Source: JBHELB01 sp041859045
Lineage (GTDB): Bacteria; Hydrogenedentota; Hydrogenedentia; Hydrogenedentales; SLHB01
Direction: 5' to 3'
DNA length: 64,000 nt
Assembly: GCA_041859045.1 (NCBI GenBank)
Contig: JBHELB010000022.1
Span: 20,205-84,204, forward strand
In this document: positions 24,548-32,898 of the stretch, piece by piece
How positions within the stretch are numbered: the stretch's first letter is position 1
Layout: every line of letters begins with the position of its first letter
Notes under the pieces: model-generated
Told to the model about the DNA's origin: nothing
The model's database searches: none
Seen by the model: only the letters and a program-made list of their open reading frames with translations
Program-made: the position numbers and the translations under genes

Positions 24548-25116
24548 ACGCAATTTCCAAGGGTGCCGCGTGCGCCTTGGTTTTGATCGCGCTGGGACTG
24601 ATTGCGGGGTGCGGCTATTCCACCCGTAGCTCGCTCGATCCCAAGTATCAGACCGTTTTCGTCTCGGCATTCCAGAACGAAAGCAGGGAATACGACCTGG
24701 CCGGACCGCTCACCAACGCGCTGATCCGCAAGTTTCTTAACGACGGCCGTCTCAAGGTCGTTTCGCGGGAGAATGCGGATCTGCTCGTGGAAGGCACGGT
24801 GGTGAATTATGCGTTGCGCGGATTCACGTACGACCAACACGACAACGTCACGCAATACCTGTGCGCCATTACCGGGTCGGCCCGCGTAACCGACGCCAAG
24901 ACCGGCGCGGTGCTTTGGGAAGACAAACGCATGGCGGGCGAAACAACGTTCTACACCGCGGCGGCGGGTCAATCCAGCGACCGGCTGCGAGGCAACGCCG
25001 AGGTGTTCTTGCCGACCGTGCGCTCGTTTGCGTCTGAAGAGGAAAACCGTGGCGCATCCGAGGCGCTCGAGCAGTTGGCGTCCGATATTTTCTATCGCAC
25101 CATCGAGCCCTGGTGA
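24544..25116 (+). CDS. lptE: LptE-like LPS-assembly lipoprotein
   Basis: A 190-residue lipoprotein (signal ALVLIALGLIAGC, Cys at about residue 23) followed by GYSTRSSLDPKYQTVFVSAF, the typical beginning of LptE-family proteins. LptE plugs and supports LptD in the outer membrane for lipopolysaccharide export. The segment LAGPLTNALIRKFLNDGRLKVV and the ADLLVEGTVVNY repeat unit fit the family's beta-alpha-beta fold. ATG 24544 overlaps the upstream stop (ATGA). The order lptE-holA is also common in other Gram-negatives, which strengthens the call. Confidence 0.85.
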   Translation: MNAISKGAACALVLIALGLIAGCGYSTRSSLDPKYQTVFVSAFQNESREYDLAGPLTNALIRKFLNDGRLKVVSRENADLLVEGTVVNYALRGFTYDQHDNVTQYLCAITGSARVTDAKTGAVLWEDKRMAGETTFYTAAAGQSSDRLRGNAEVFLPTVRSFASEEENRGASEALEQLASDIFYRTIEPW

Positions 25117-25119
25117 TCC

Positions 25120-26151
25120 GTGGAAGTTCAGGAATTCCTCCAGACTATCGACTCCACCGACGCCGCCCCCGTGTACCTGTTCTGTCCGCATCGCGCACCC
25201 AACGCCAAAGCCTCGACGTTCGAGCCGTTGTTGGTGCAACGGGCGATCGAACGGTTAATCAAGAAATACGTCGACCCCTCCATGCGCGATCTGGCGCTTA
25301 CCACCTACTATGCCGACGAAGCCGATCCGGGCGAAGTCGCGTCCATGGCACTGACGGTGCCGTTTCTGACCGAACGTCGGGTGGTGGTGGTACACAACGC
25401 GGAGCGGTACGAGTCCGAGACGATCGGCAAGCCCATCCAGAACTACCTCGCCGCGCCGAGCGATCTGACCGTGCTGGTGCTCGTCGCTCCACAGGCCGAC
25501 AAACGCACCAAGTTCTACAAGGTCTGTCAAAAAGCGGGAGTGATTGTTGAATCCCCCGAATTGAAGCCCCCGCAGATGAAGCAGTGGATTCGCAACGAAA
25601 TCGCTCAGCGTGGAAAAACGATTGACGCAAGCGCGGTCGAACTGATGGCGCATCGTTGCGGCGCCAAACTGGGCGACGTGCAAAACGCGGTCACGGTCGT
25701 CTGCAATTACGTCGGCGAAATGACCCACATTGGCGAGGCGGAGGTGAATGTCGCGTGCTCCGATGTGGCCGAGGAACAGATCTGGACGCTGACCGACGCT
25801 ATCGCGGCCTCGAACACGGGCGAAGCCGTCCGGGCGTTGCGCGAGCTGCTGGGACTAGGTAAGAGCGAGTTCGAGATCATGGGCTCGATCACCTGGCTGC
25901 TAAAATCGGCCTACGCCGTCGCCAAATATGGCAGCAGCGGGGGCAAGCTCAACCCGTATGTCGCCCAGAAAATCCAGCCTTTGGCGAGCAAGATCGGACT
26001 CGAGAAAATGCCTGCCGCCTTTGCTCTCTGCATGGACACGGAAATCCTGCTGCGCTCGACCGGCGTCGACCGGGGACTCGCCCTGGAACTCTTGGTCATC
26101 AAGCTCGCGGTCGACCGGAAGCGCCCCGCAGCGGCCGGAGTTCGTGCGTAA
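25120..26151 (+). CDS. holA: DNA polymerase III delta subunit
   Basis: HolA opens the sliding clamp within the clamp loader. This 343-residue protein begins at GTG 25120. It has the N-terminal AAA-like fold without a Walker motif, with FLTERRVVVVHNAERY (equivalent of the clamp-contact strand region), TVLVLVAPQADKRTKFYK, and the C-terminal helical collar (FEIMGSITWLLKSAYAVAKY, GLALELLVIKLAVD). Length is standard. It lies 3 bases after lptE. Confidence 0.88.
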   Translation: MEVQEFLQTIDSTDAAPVYLFCPHRAPNAKASTFEPLLVQRAIERLIKKYVDPSMRDLALTTYYADEADPGEVASMALTVPFLTERRVVVVHNAERYESETIGKPIQNYLAAPSDLTVLVLVAPQADKRTKFYKVCQKAGVIVESPELKPPQMKQWIRNEIAQRGKTIDASAVELMAHRCGAKLGDVQNAVTVVCNYVGEMTHIGEAEVNVACSDVAEEQIWTLTDAIAASNTGEAVRALRELLGLGKSEFEIMGSITWLLKSAYAVAKYGSSGGKLNPYVAQKIQPLASKIGLEKMPAAFALCMDTEILLRSTGVDRGLALELLVIKLAVDRKRPAAAGVRA

Positions 26152-26208
26152 CTTTTCGTAGACCCGTCTTCGGGGCATCCTCTTTTTGCTGGCGATTACC
26201 AAAAAGCA

Positions 26209-26217
26209 TGGTATAAT
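26209..26217 (+). promoter_or_regulatory. Extended -10 promoter (TGGTATAAT) of the PilZ/transpeptidase gene
   Basis: TG, one base, then a perfect TATAAT lies 109 bases before the start at 26326. No good -35 is visible at 16-18 bases, consistent with an extended -10 type. The long leader between has no hairpin I can defend. Confidence 0.55.
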
Positions 26218-26325
26218 ACCTCCGATTCAGATCCGTTTACCTAACAAATTCTGCGGGATTTTATTGTTTTCCGGTGGCCGAGGGGCGATGGCGGCTGAAG
26301 AATTGGGCGTTGGAGGACCTATGGG

Positions 26326-27789
26326 GTGTCGATCAACGAGATAACAGAAGAGAGTGTAGTCGACCGCAGACAGGCCGTGCGGGTACCCACTCGGCGGCAA
26401 GCTCACTTTTCAGATCTAACTAGCGCCAGTCTCCTGCGCGACGGCACGGTGGTCAACATATCGCGCACCGGCATTCTTCTCCACACCCATGCGCCTGTTC
26501 CGCAGGGCTCCTTGATTCACATGGAGCTCGAGGCACTGACGGAAAAAGGACCCAGTCAGCCGCTGCTGCTCCGGGGCCGGGTCTGTCACGTGACCCCCCT
26601 TGAAAATGGCGTCTATGGCGTGGGAGTGCAACTCCGAGTAGGCCCCGTCTCGACAAAACGCATTCCTCCGTCCCCCTATGCCACACGCCAACAAGCCCGT
26701 CAGGACCTGAACACGGCCCTGGAAAGCCTTCGCAAACTCCCCGCCGACTCCGCCGCGCTCCTGACACTTGGGCCGAATGCCCTAGCGCCAGGCCAGGCGG
26801 TGCGTTTCAAGGCCGCAGACCAGTCGAGTCGCCGCAAACTGGGTCGTTGGTTGTTTCTAGCCGCACTCGTGATGGCTTTGTTGCTGCTTCTGGTCTGGGT
26901 GCTGGATGCGGGTCTATTGCCGCCGCGCGGGGGCTCAAAGACGTCGTCGCGCTCTTCCTCGCCCGCGCAAGCTGAGCGAAAACCTTCGCCTTCTTCCCCT
27001 ATTACGAAGGCGTCCTCCAGCCGGAGAGACTCCGATGCTGTGCAGTCTGCTCTGCTGCGGCCCGCACTGGTCCCGACGGCTGCTGCCGCGCCAGGCGAAG
27101 CGGCGGGGATCGTGGGGATTCCGATGGGTGGGCCTGGGGATGAAACTGCGCTGGAGACAACCTCGCCGGAGTTGGAGGCCCTTGAACCCTTGCCTCCCGG
27201 TTTTGCCCCACAACTCGCCGCGATGACCGATCGACTCATGGGCCAAGCGGTAGACGGACAGGCTCCCTTGGTATTGGCGGGGTTGGTGTTGCCGGGAGAG
27301 GCGCTGGACGGTTCTCCGGCCCGTGGCGAGTCAGAGAAGGCCTCGCGTCTGGAGGTTTCGGACGTATTGGTGCTCGAGCCAGTCACCCACGAGGCGGCAA
27401 ACGCCCCGCTTTTCGTGGATGTGGACAAGACCGGGCGGGTGTTGACGCTGGTTCGCGGCGGCCAAGCGGCGCGCCAGTTCCCTGTGGGCGTCGGCGCGGG
27501 CGACAGCACGCCGGAAGGACAGTTTCGGATCGTCAACAAGATTAAGAATCCCGCCTGGTATAACCGCGGGCAGTCGGTTAAGGCAAACGACCCGGCGAAT
27601 CCCTTGGGCGCGCACTGGATGGGGTTGGGAAAAGAAAACGTCGGCACGAGTTACGGCATCCACGAGACCACGGAGCCGGGTGCGGTAAGCGAACAGCAGA
27701 GCCGCGGATGCGTGCGGATGTATCCGGGCGATATGGCCGCGCTGTTCCGAAATTGTCCCGTCGGTACGCTCGTGAGCATTCATCGGTAA
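26326..27789 (+). CDS. PilZ domain - membrane segment - L,D-transpeptidase fusion
   Basis: A 487-residue protein from GTG 26326. Residues ~12-120 are a PilZ domain with the c-di-GMP motifs RRQAVR (RxxxR) and NISRTG (D/NxSxxG). Residues ~170-198 are a hydrophobic segment (WLFLAALVMALLLLLVWVL) preceded by RRKLGR, giving a cytoplasmic N-terminus. A Ser/Pro/Ala-rich linker leads to a C-terminal YkuD-type L,D-transpeptidase (~360-487): VGVGAGDSTPEGQF, NPLGAHWMGLG, SYGIHETTEPG and the catalytic SRGCVRM. Such enzymes cross-link peptidoglycan or attach proteins to it in the periplasm. The fusion therefore appears to join a cytoplasmic c-di-GMP sensor to a periplasmic wall enzyme. It is monocistronic or leads the next small gene, 24 bases on. 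Confidence 0.88.
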   Translation: MSINEITEESVVDRRQAVRVPTRRQAHFSDLTSASLLRDGTVVNISRTGILLHTHAPVPQGSLIHMELEALTEKGPSQPLLLRGRVCHVTPLENGVYGVGVQLRVGPVSTKRIPPSPYATRQQARQDLNTALESLRKLPADSAALLTLGPNALAPGQAVRFKAADQSSRRKLGRWLFLAALVMALLLLLVWVLDAGLLPPRGGSKTSSRSSSPAQAERKPSPSSPITKASSSRRDSDAVQSALLRPALVPTAAAAPGEAAGIVGIPMGGPGDETALETTSPELEALEPLPPGFAPQLAAMTDRLMGQAVDGQAPLVLAGLVLPGEALDGSPARGESEKASRLEVSDVLVLEPVTHEAANAPLFVDVDKTGRVLTLVRGGQAARQFPVGVGAGDSTPEGQFRIVNKIKNPAWYNRGQSVKANDPANPLGAHWMGLGKENVGTSYGIHETTEPGAVSEQQSRGCVRMYPGDMAALFRNCPVGTLVSIHR

Positions 27790-27813
27790 CCGGTAGGCTA
27801 GGGAGAGAGAAAA

Positions 27814-27996
27814 ATGAGCGGTATTCCTTCAGTAGGTGGTACGCAAGGGGTAAGCGCCGGGACCGCGTTTGAGATCGCGGCGATCAAAAAACAGAAAGAC
27901 GTGATTGAGGAATTGGGCCAGATGGCCGTGCAACTTATCCAGTCCTCCTCGATCCTCGACCCCGCCGTGGGGCGTAACCTCGACATCACCGGGTAG
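27814..27996 (+). CDS. Small YjfB-like putative motility protein, 60 aa
   Basis: A 60-residue protein from ATG 27814 with AGGGAGAGAG upstream. A Gly/Ser-rich N-terminus leads to a helix (AFEIAAIKKQKDVIEELGQMAVQLIQSS) that fits the YjfB-type small putative motility protein pattern, in which one amphipathic helix contains a paired-Lys core. The C-terminus is short. The family has no established biochemical role. It follows the PilZ/transpeptidase gene by 24 bases. The 186 bases after it (27997-28182) hold no other feature I can support. Confidence 0.55.
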   Translation: MSGIPSVGGTQGVSAGTAFEIAAIKKQKDVIEELGQMAVQLIQSSSILDPAVGRNLDITG

Positions 27997-28182
27997 ATAT
28001 CCCGGCAGCGTGCTGGATCAATTCGGATTTTGCCCGCTACTTGCTCGTCCCACGAGCGGAGCAGCACGAAAGCCCCTCCCCGGTCGAAGATCTGTAGCCG
28101 TGCGCTGGAAGTCTTCGCCGCCCGCGCGGTATGGTAGCATCGCATGATGGATGGCATACCACGGGCACAAGGATGGGATGGC

Positions 28183-29055
28183 ATGGTCGGATTCGATATC
28201 TCCTGGGTCATCGCGGGACTACTATTGATTCCCTATCTCATTTGGGGAGTCTATGCGCTGCGCCAGCGATTCCAGGCCGGGTTTGAATTCCCTCCCGTTA
28301 TCGAAGGCATCACCCTGGTTGGCCTCATCTTTTTCTATGTCTTTCAGTACCACCTGCTCCGCGCCTGGCTCGAAAACGACCCCGCCTGGCTCTATCTCGC
28401 CCTGATCGGCCTGTTTATCTCCGGCGTCGCGCTCTACGGCCATATGGCGGTCTCCCTGAGCACCCACCTCGTGATGGAGGCCATCTCGCCCCAGGCGCCT
28501 CAGATTCATCAGCCCAATTACCACGCGGGGGAGGCCCTCGAGCAAGTTGGCGACTACGAAGGCGCGGCGCGCGAGTATCAGACCGTCGCCGCGATGTTCC
28601 CCAAGGACGCCAAGGCGGCCATCTTGGCCGCCGACAATCTCGTTCGTATCGGGCAATACGAGGAGGCGGTGGCGTGGTTCGAGCGAGGATTGGATTGTTT
28701 CACCACGGACGTGCAGGCGCTGCCGACGGTCTACCGCCTTGCCGATTTGTACCAGCATCGGCTGGATCGGCCCAACGCCACGATCGAGGTGCTCAACGAG
28801 TTCGTGGAGAAATACCCGAACTCGCCGCACGTCGCCGCAGTGGCCAACCGTTTGAAGCGGCTGACCAGCGAGGCGGAATCGGAACTCTCTCTTTCATCAA
28901 CGCCAGGCACCGCGCCATCGCCTCAACCTGCGGTGGTTGAGACGGTTGCCGGGGAGATCCAGGCCGACGAATACGCGACGCTGCCGGGCGTAGACGAAAT
29001 TGTAGACGAAGATGTAGACGAGAAAGGCGACACCAATATCGCTCGCGAGACCTGA
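28183..29055 (+). CDS. Membrane TPR protein
   Basis: About 290 residues from ATG 28183, chosen because AAGGA lies 9 bases upstream; ATG 28144 would add 13 residues. Three hydrophobic segments occupy the N-terminal ~100 residues (WVIAGLLLIPYLIWGVYAL, ITLVGLIFFYVFQYHLL, WLYLALIGLFISGVALYGHM). A cytoplasmic or periplasmic TPR region follows (AGEALEQVGDYEGAAREYQTV, AADNLVRIGQYEEAVAWFERGL, ADLYQHRLDRPNATIEVL), then an acidic C-terminal tail rich in Asp, Glu and Val. TPR proteins of this design often scaffold envelope complexes. It lies between the YjfB-like gene and the response regulator; no partner is evident. Confidence 0.7.
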   Translation: MVGFDISWVIAGLLLIPYLIWGVYALRQRFQAGFEFPPVIEGITLVGLIFFYVFQYHLLRAWLENDPAWLYLALIGLFISGVALYGHMAVSLSTHLVMEAISPQAPQIHQPNYHAGEALEQVGDYEGAAREYQTVAAMFPKDAKAAILAADNLVRIGQYEEAVAWFERGLDCFTTDVQALPTVYRLADLYQHRLDRPNATIEVLNEFVEKYPNSPHVAAVANRLKRLTSEAESELSLSSTPGTAPSPQPAVVETVAGEIQADEYATLPGVDEIVDEDVDEKGDTNIARET

Positions 29056-29227
29056 GAAAATCTTGGGAATTTCGCCAGGGCGGGATATGCGACAAGAGAA
29101 CGCGAGCCGCGCCAGGTAATTTCCGTTAATTATTTGTATTATTAATTTGCGAAATCGTGGCAAGTTCGGGTAAACTCATTGAGAGAAAAGAAGTTAGGTA
29201 TCGGGCTCGGCATGGGAGAGGAGACGC

Positions 29228-30157
29228 GTGAGTCGTTATCGAGTCTGCGTAGCAGACGACTGCGAAGAGACCGCAGCGGTACTTCAGGAGGGGTTGCAGC
29301 TCCACGGCTATGAAGCGTGCGTTGCGCATACGGGCGAAAAAGCGCTCGAATTGTGCGAGGCGGGTGGCGTGGACCTGATCCTCTTGGACGTATGCCTGCC
29401 GGGAATGGATGGGTACGAGGTGTGTCGCCGGTTAAAGGCCGGGGCGCACACCCGCGACATCGTGGTGGTGTTCGTGACGGTGCGGCGCTCGAACGAGGAT
29501 ATCTCTCGGGGATACTCGTTGGGGGCGGCGGACTATATCACGAAACCCTATAACCTGCCGATGGTGATGCTGCGGGTGGACGCGGCGATCCGGAACCGTA
29601 AACTCGAGGACCCGATGGGCGGGCACGAGGAACTGTTGTTCGATGTCGCCACGACGGACCCCCTGACCGGACTGCGCAACCGCAGCTATCTCATGTCCCG
29701 CCTGGCCGAGGAGCTGGACAAGGCCCACCGTTACGATTTCCCGGTTTCATGCCTGATGATCGACGTGAGCGAGGTGCATGCGGTAGATGATGAGTTGGGG
29801 CCTTCCTCGCTGGACGATCTCCTGGTCGAGATCGCGATGGCCCTCAAGACGTTTACCCGCAGCAATGATATTTTGGCGCGTTTTGATGGCACCGTATTCG
29901 CGGCCGTGTTGCCGCATACTCCCCTGAAGGATGCGGTGAACTACGCCTCGAAGATTCTCGATGGCGTGGAGGGAATGACCTTTTCCGAGCCGTGTTCGCC
30001 GACGCGCGCCAAATTGAGCGTAGGCCTCGCGGCCGTACAGAACGGCGCGACGCGGGCGGGAAAAGACGTACTCCTGGGTGAGGCGATGAAGGGGCTGCTC
30101 CAGGCCAAAAGCGTGGCCGGCGAACGCCTCGTGGCGCGGCAGACCGCCGAAGCGTAG
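29228..30157 (+). CDS. Response regulator with degenerate GGDEF domain
   Basis: Residues 1-120 are an intact receiver: acidic pair Asp10-Asp11, phosphoacceptor Asp54 (LILLDVCLPGMDG), Thr in FVTVRR and Lys in YITKPYN. Residues ~140-300 are a GGDEF-type domain with the usual entry DPLTGLRNRSYLMSRL and DILARFDG-TVFAAVLP, but the GG[D/E]EF signature is replaced by DGTVF after RF, so cyclase activity is very unlikely. It might bind partners or sense GTP/c-di-GMP. GTG 29228 follows GGGAGAGGAG. The upstream spacer contains an unusually AT-rich block (29118-29148) with TTAAT...ATTAA arms, possibly an operator. No histidine kinase is adjacent. Confidence 0.85.
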   Translation: MSRYRVCVADDCEETAAVLQEGLQLHGYEACVAHTGEKALELCEAGGVDLILLDVCLPGMDGYEVCRRLKAGAHTRDIVVVFVTVRRSNEDISRGYSLGAADYITKPYNLPMVMLRVDAAIRNRKLEDPMGGHEELLFDVATTDPLTGLRNRSYLMSRLAEELDKAHRYDFPVSCLMIDVSEVHAVDDELGPSSLDDLLVEIAMALKTFTRSNDILARFDGTVFAAVLPHTPLKDAVNYASKILDGVEGMTFSEPCSPTRAKLSVGLAAVQNGATRAGKDVLLGEAMKGLLQAKSVAGERLVARQTAEA

Positions 30158-30168
30158 CTATCGGTCCG

Positions 30169-31452
30169 CTACGCGAGCCCCAAACGCCGCAGCGCCTTGC
30201 GCCCGATATCCGTCCGCGAGTGCGCCCCCTCGAAGTGAATCCGCCGCACCCCGGCATAGGCCTTGTCGATAGCCGCCGGAATGTCTGCGGCGGAAGCGGT
30301 GACGTTGAGCACGCGGCCGCCTTGCGTCACGAGCGCACCATCCTTGAACGCCGTGCCCGCGTGGAACACGAACACCCCGGCGTTGGCCTCGGCGTCGTCA
30401 ATCCCAGCGATCTCAATGCCCTTTGTGTACGCGCCCGGGTAGCCGCCCGACGCCATCACCACGGTAACGCATGCGCCGGTGGACCACTGAATCGGCGTTT
30501 CCGCTAGACGCCCTTCGCAGCACGCCATCAGCACGGGCAAGATATCGGATTCCATGAGCGGAAGAACGACTTGAGTCTCGGGATCGCCAAAACGGCAATT
30601 GAATTCGATGACTTTCGGGCCGTGTTCACCAATCATCAATCCCGCATACAGCACACCGGTGTAGGGACACCCCTCTTGCGCCATGCCCGCAACGCAGGGC
30701 TCAAGAATGGTCCGCGTAATCTCATCCAACATCGCGGCGTTCACCACCGGCGCGGGCGCGTACGCCCCCATTCCCCCGGTGTTTGGACCGGCATCGTCGT
30801 CGTACACCGGCTTGTGATCCTGGCTCACGAGCATGGGGCGGACAGTCGTGCCGTCGCAAAAGGCCAGAATGGAGGCTTCTTCGCCGAATAAACACTCCTC
30901 GACAACGACGCGGTTCCCTGCGTCGCCAAAAATGCCATCCACCATTGCCGCGCGAATGGCGGCTTCGGCTTCGTCCACGCTACGCGCCACCGTTACGCCT
31001 TTCCCGGCGGCGAGACCGTCGGCCTTGATAACAATCGGCGCGCCTTGCGCCCGCACGTAGGCCAAGGCCGCTTCGGCATCGGTGAACTCTTCATAGGCGG
31101 CACTGGGAATGCCGTATTTCTTCATGATGTGCTTGGCGAACGCCTTGCTCGCCTCAAGGCGCGCCGCGGCTGCCTTGGGACCAAACGCGGGAATGCCTGC
31201 CTCGATGAGGGCGTCAACGAGACCATTCGCCAGGGGGTCTTCGGGGCCCACCACAACGAGATCGATCTCGTTCTCACTCGCAAACGCGACAAGGGCGGGG
31301 ATATCGGACGCGGCGATCGGCACACACTCGGCGATCCCCTGCACCCCCGGATTGCCCGGAGCGCAGTAAAGCCGCCGGAGCAGTGGACTCTTCGAAATCT
31401 TCCACGCGAGCGCGTGTTCGCGCCCGCCGCTACCGATCACCAAAACGTTCAC
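30169..31452 (-). CDS. purD: Phosphoribosylamine-glycine ligase
   Basis: A 427-residue ATP-grasp enzyme that makes glycinamide ribonucleotide from phosphoribosylamine in purine synthesis. The N-terminus MNVLVIGSGGREHALAWK, the segment CAPGNPGVQGIAE, ATP-grasp features (VIKADGLAAGKGVTVA, VVEECLFGEEASILAF) and the metal-binding IEFNCRFGDPETQ are intact. It follows the stand-alone IMP cyclohydrolase gene with 2 bases between, forming a two-gene purine unit, and converges with the response regulator. Confidence 0.96.
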   Translation of the reverse strand: MNVLVIGSGGREHALAWKISKSPLLRRLYCAPGNPGVQGIAECVPIAASDIPALVAFASENEIDLVVVGPEDPLANGLVDALIEAGIPAFGPKAAAARLEASKAFAKHIMKKYGIPSAAYEEFTDAEAALAYVRAQGAPIVIKADGLAAGKGVTVARSVDEAEAAIRAAMVDGIFGDAGNRVVVEECLFGEEASILAFCDGTTVRPMLVSQDHKPVYDDDAGPNTGGMGAYAPAPVVNAAMLDEITRTILEPCVAGMAQEGCPYTGVLYAGLMIGEHGPKVIEFNCRFGDPETQVVLPLMESDILPVLMACCEGRLAETPIQWSTGACVTVVMASGGYPGAYTKGIEIAGIDDAEANAGVFVFHAGTAFKDGALVTQGGRVLNVTASAADIPAAIDKAYAGVRRIHFEGAHSRTDIGRKALRRLGLA

Positions 31453-31454
31453 AA

Positions 31455-32060
31455 CTACGCCTCCGGGGGTTCGACTTGCTTAAGGTATTCGGCCAGGGAT
31501 TGGTCATAGCGCGCGGTACAAGCAAATGCTTCTTGCGCCAAGCGATAGCGCGTGGTAAACGAGACGCTGCCGTCCAGCGCCCGCAACTCGTGCATCACCA
31601 AGCTATACCGTTCCGGGTTCACAACAACGGTCACATAACGGAAGTTTTTTGCCGCGGAACGGATCATCGCCGTACCGCCGATATCGATCTGGTCAACAAC
31701 CTCGTCGAGGGTGATTCCCGGCTGCGAGATAAGCGTTTCGACCGGGTGGGGATGAACCACCACGAGATCGATCCATGCATAGTCGGCGGCCTGAAGCTGT
31801 TCGCAGTGGACCTTGTTCTCGCGAATGCCCAGGAGCCCCGCGTGGACCTTGGAGTGCAACGACTTGACGCGCCCGTCCATCATTTCCTGGACACCGGTGT
31901 AGTCGCCAATGCTGACGGCGTCGATGCCGGCGGCGTGGAGCACCTGCAAGGTGCCTGCGGTGCTGATAATCTCCACGTCAAACTCGCGGAGCAGACGGGC
32001 CAGTTCCACAACACCGGTCTTGTCGTGACAGCTCATGATCGCGCGGCGTATTTTATGCAT
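31455..32060 (-). CDS. Stand-alone IMP cyclohydrolase (PurH N-terminal MGS-like domain)
   Basis: Full-length PurH (~520 residues) makes FAICAR and closes it to IMP. Only the N-terminal cyclohydrolase domain is encoded: 201 residues from ATG 32060 (AGGAG upstream). Recognisable parts are RRAIMSCHDKTGVVELARLL, IISTAGTLQVLHAAG, EMMDGRVKSLHSKVHAGLLG and IDIGGTAMIRSAAKNF. The AICAR transformylase half is absent and the stop codon is followed by purD after 2 bases, so this is a genuine split arrangement and not a truncation by frameshift. A separate transformylase (or PurP-like enzyme) must exist elsewhere if the pathway is complete. Confidence 0.85.
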   Translation of the reverse strand: MHKIRRAIMSCHDKTGVVELARLLREFDVEIISTAGTLQVLHAAGIDAVSIGDYTGVQEMMDGRVKSLHSKVHAGLLGIRENKVHCEQLQAADYAWIDLVVVHPHPVETLISQPGITLDEVVDQIDIGGTAMIRSAAKNFRYVTVVVNPERYSLVMHELRALDGSVSFTTRYRLAQEAFACTARYDQSLAEYLKQVEPPEA

Positions 32061-32123
32061 CGGACGGTCTCCTGCCTTGTGGCCCCCCAACCTCGCGCGG
32101 CGCTTGTGCCGCGTGGGGCAGGT

Positions 32124-32152
32124 ATCATAGCGAAACTGGACACGCTCCGCAA
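32124..32152 (-). promoter_or_regulatory. Sigma-70 promoter of the purH-like/purD unit
   Basis: On the minus strand TTGCGG and TATGAT are separated by 17 bases, about 65 bases before the ATG at 32060. The -10 is good and the -35 moderate. Confidence 0.5.
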
Positions 32153-32259
32153 AAGTGCGATAGTTGCGGGAATTCGGGCGCATTTGCCGCATTCTCACGG
32201 GTACGGCTTGTGTTTGGACGTAATCCTCTCTAGAGTGGGGCGAACGGAGGCAATCAACA

Positions 32260-32898
32260 GTGTGGACGCTACGGGTAATTGGCACGGGCATCGGGCTTGT
32301 CCTCGTCTTCATTGCCCTCCTCGTGGTGGCGGTGCTTACCCAAGCGCCTCGTTACGCGCGTCCGGCATTGGAGCATGGCGCGTCGGCTCTGCTGGGCGCG
32401 CCGGTACAGGTAGGGGCGCTGCGGGCCCGGCCTACCGAGGGCGTCGTTGAGCTAAGTGATGTGCGTATTGGCAATCCGCCGCCGTTCCCGCAGGGCGACG
32501 CGGTGCGTGTGAAGAGCCTAACCGCGCGCGCGGACCTGCCCGCATTGGCGAAAGGCGAGCTTAAGGTGTCCGATGTGAAGATTACAGGGTGCGCCGTGAA
32601 TCTTGTATACGATCCGGAGCACGGAACGAATCTGGCGGCACTAGCCGACCTTGCCGACCGCGCGAAACAAGCAACGGGGCAGGTGGGAAAGGTCTCGGTT
32701 GGAGAGGTCAATGTAACCGCGGGCGTTCGTGGCAAGACAGCGCCTTCGGGGTTCAATCTCCCATCCTTCTCGCTCCCCGCCTCCAGTACACAGCAGAGTA
32801 TTTCGACCGCACTGAGCGCGGTTCTGGGACGCATGCACCGCGAAGTGCAGCGAAAGACCGGACAGCCTGCGGAAGGGAGTTCCCGTGCGTCGTCCTGA
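32260..32898 (+). CDS. AsmA/DUF748-like membrane-anchored protein
   Basis: A 212-residue protein from GTG 32260 (CGGAGG upstream). One N-terminal membrane anchor (IGTGIGLVLVFIALLVVAVL) is followed by the typical start of AsmA-superfamily proteins: ALEHGASALLGAPVQVGALRA, then LSDVRIGNPPPF and VSDVKITGCAVNLVYD. AsmA-like proteins bridge or act between the two membranes in lipid transport. This one is short, with only the first beta-repeat region. It is divergent from the purine unit and overlaps the YgiQ-type gene by 14 bases. Confidence 0.7.
   Translation: MWTLRVIGTGIGLVLVFIALLVVAVLTQAPRYARPALEHGASALLGAPVQVGALRARPTEGVVELSDVRIGNPPPFPQGDAVRVKSLTARADLPALAKGELKVSDVKITGCAVNLVYDPEHGTNLAALADLADRAKQATGQVGKVSVGEVNVTAGVRGKTAPSGFNLPSFSLPASSTQQSISTALSAVLGRMHREVQRKTGQPAEGSSRASS

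Noticed and set aside
26163..26187. Possible terminator after holA (CCCG-TCTT-CGGG then T-run)
   Set aside because: The stem is only 4 bp and the T-run begins 8 bases later, so it is too weak to call.
31383..32450. Long plus-strand frame over purD/purH
   Set aside because: Antisense shadow of the two purine genes; no domain or ribosome binding site.
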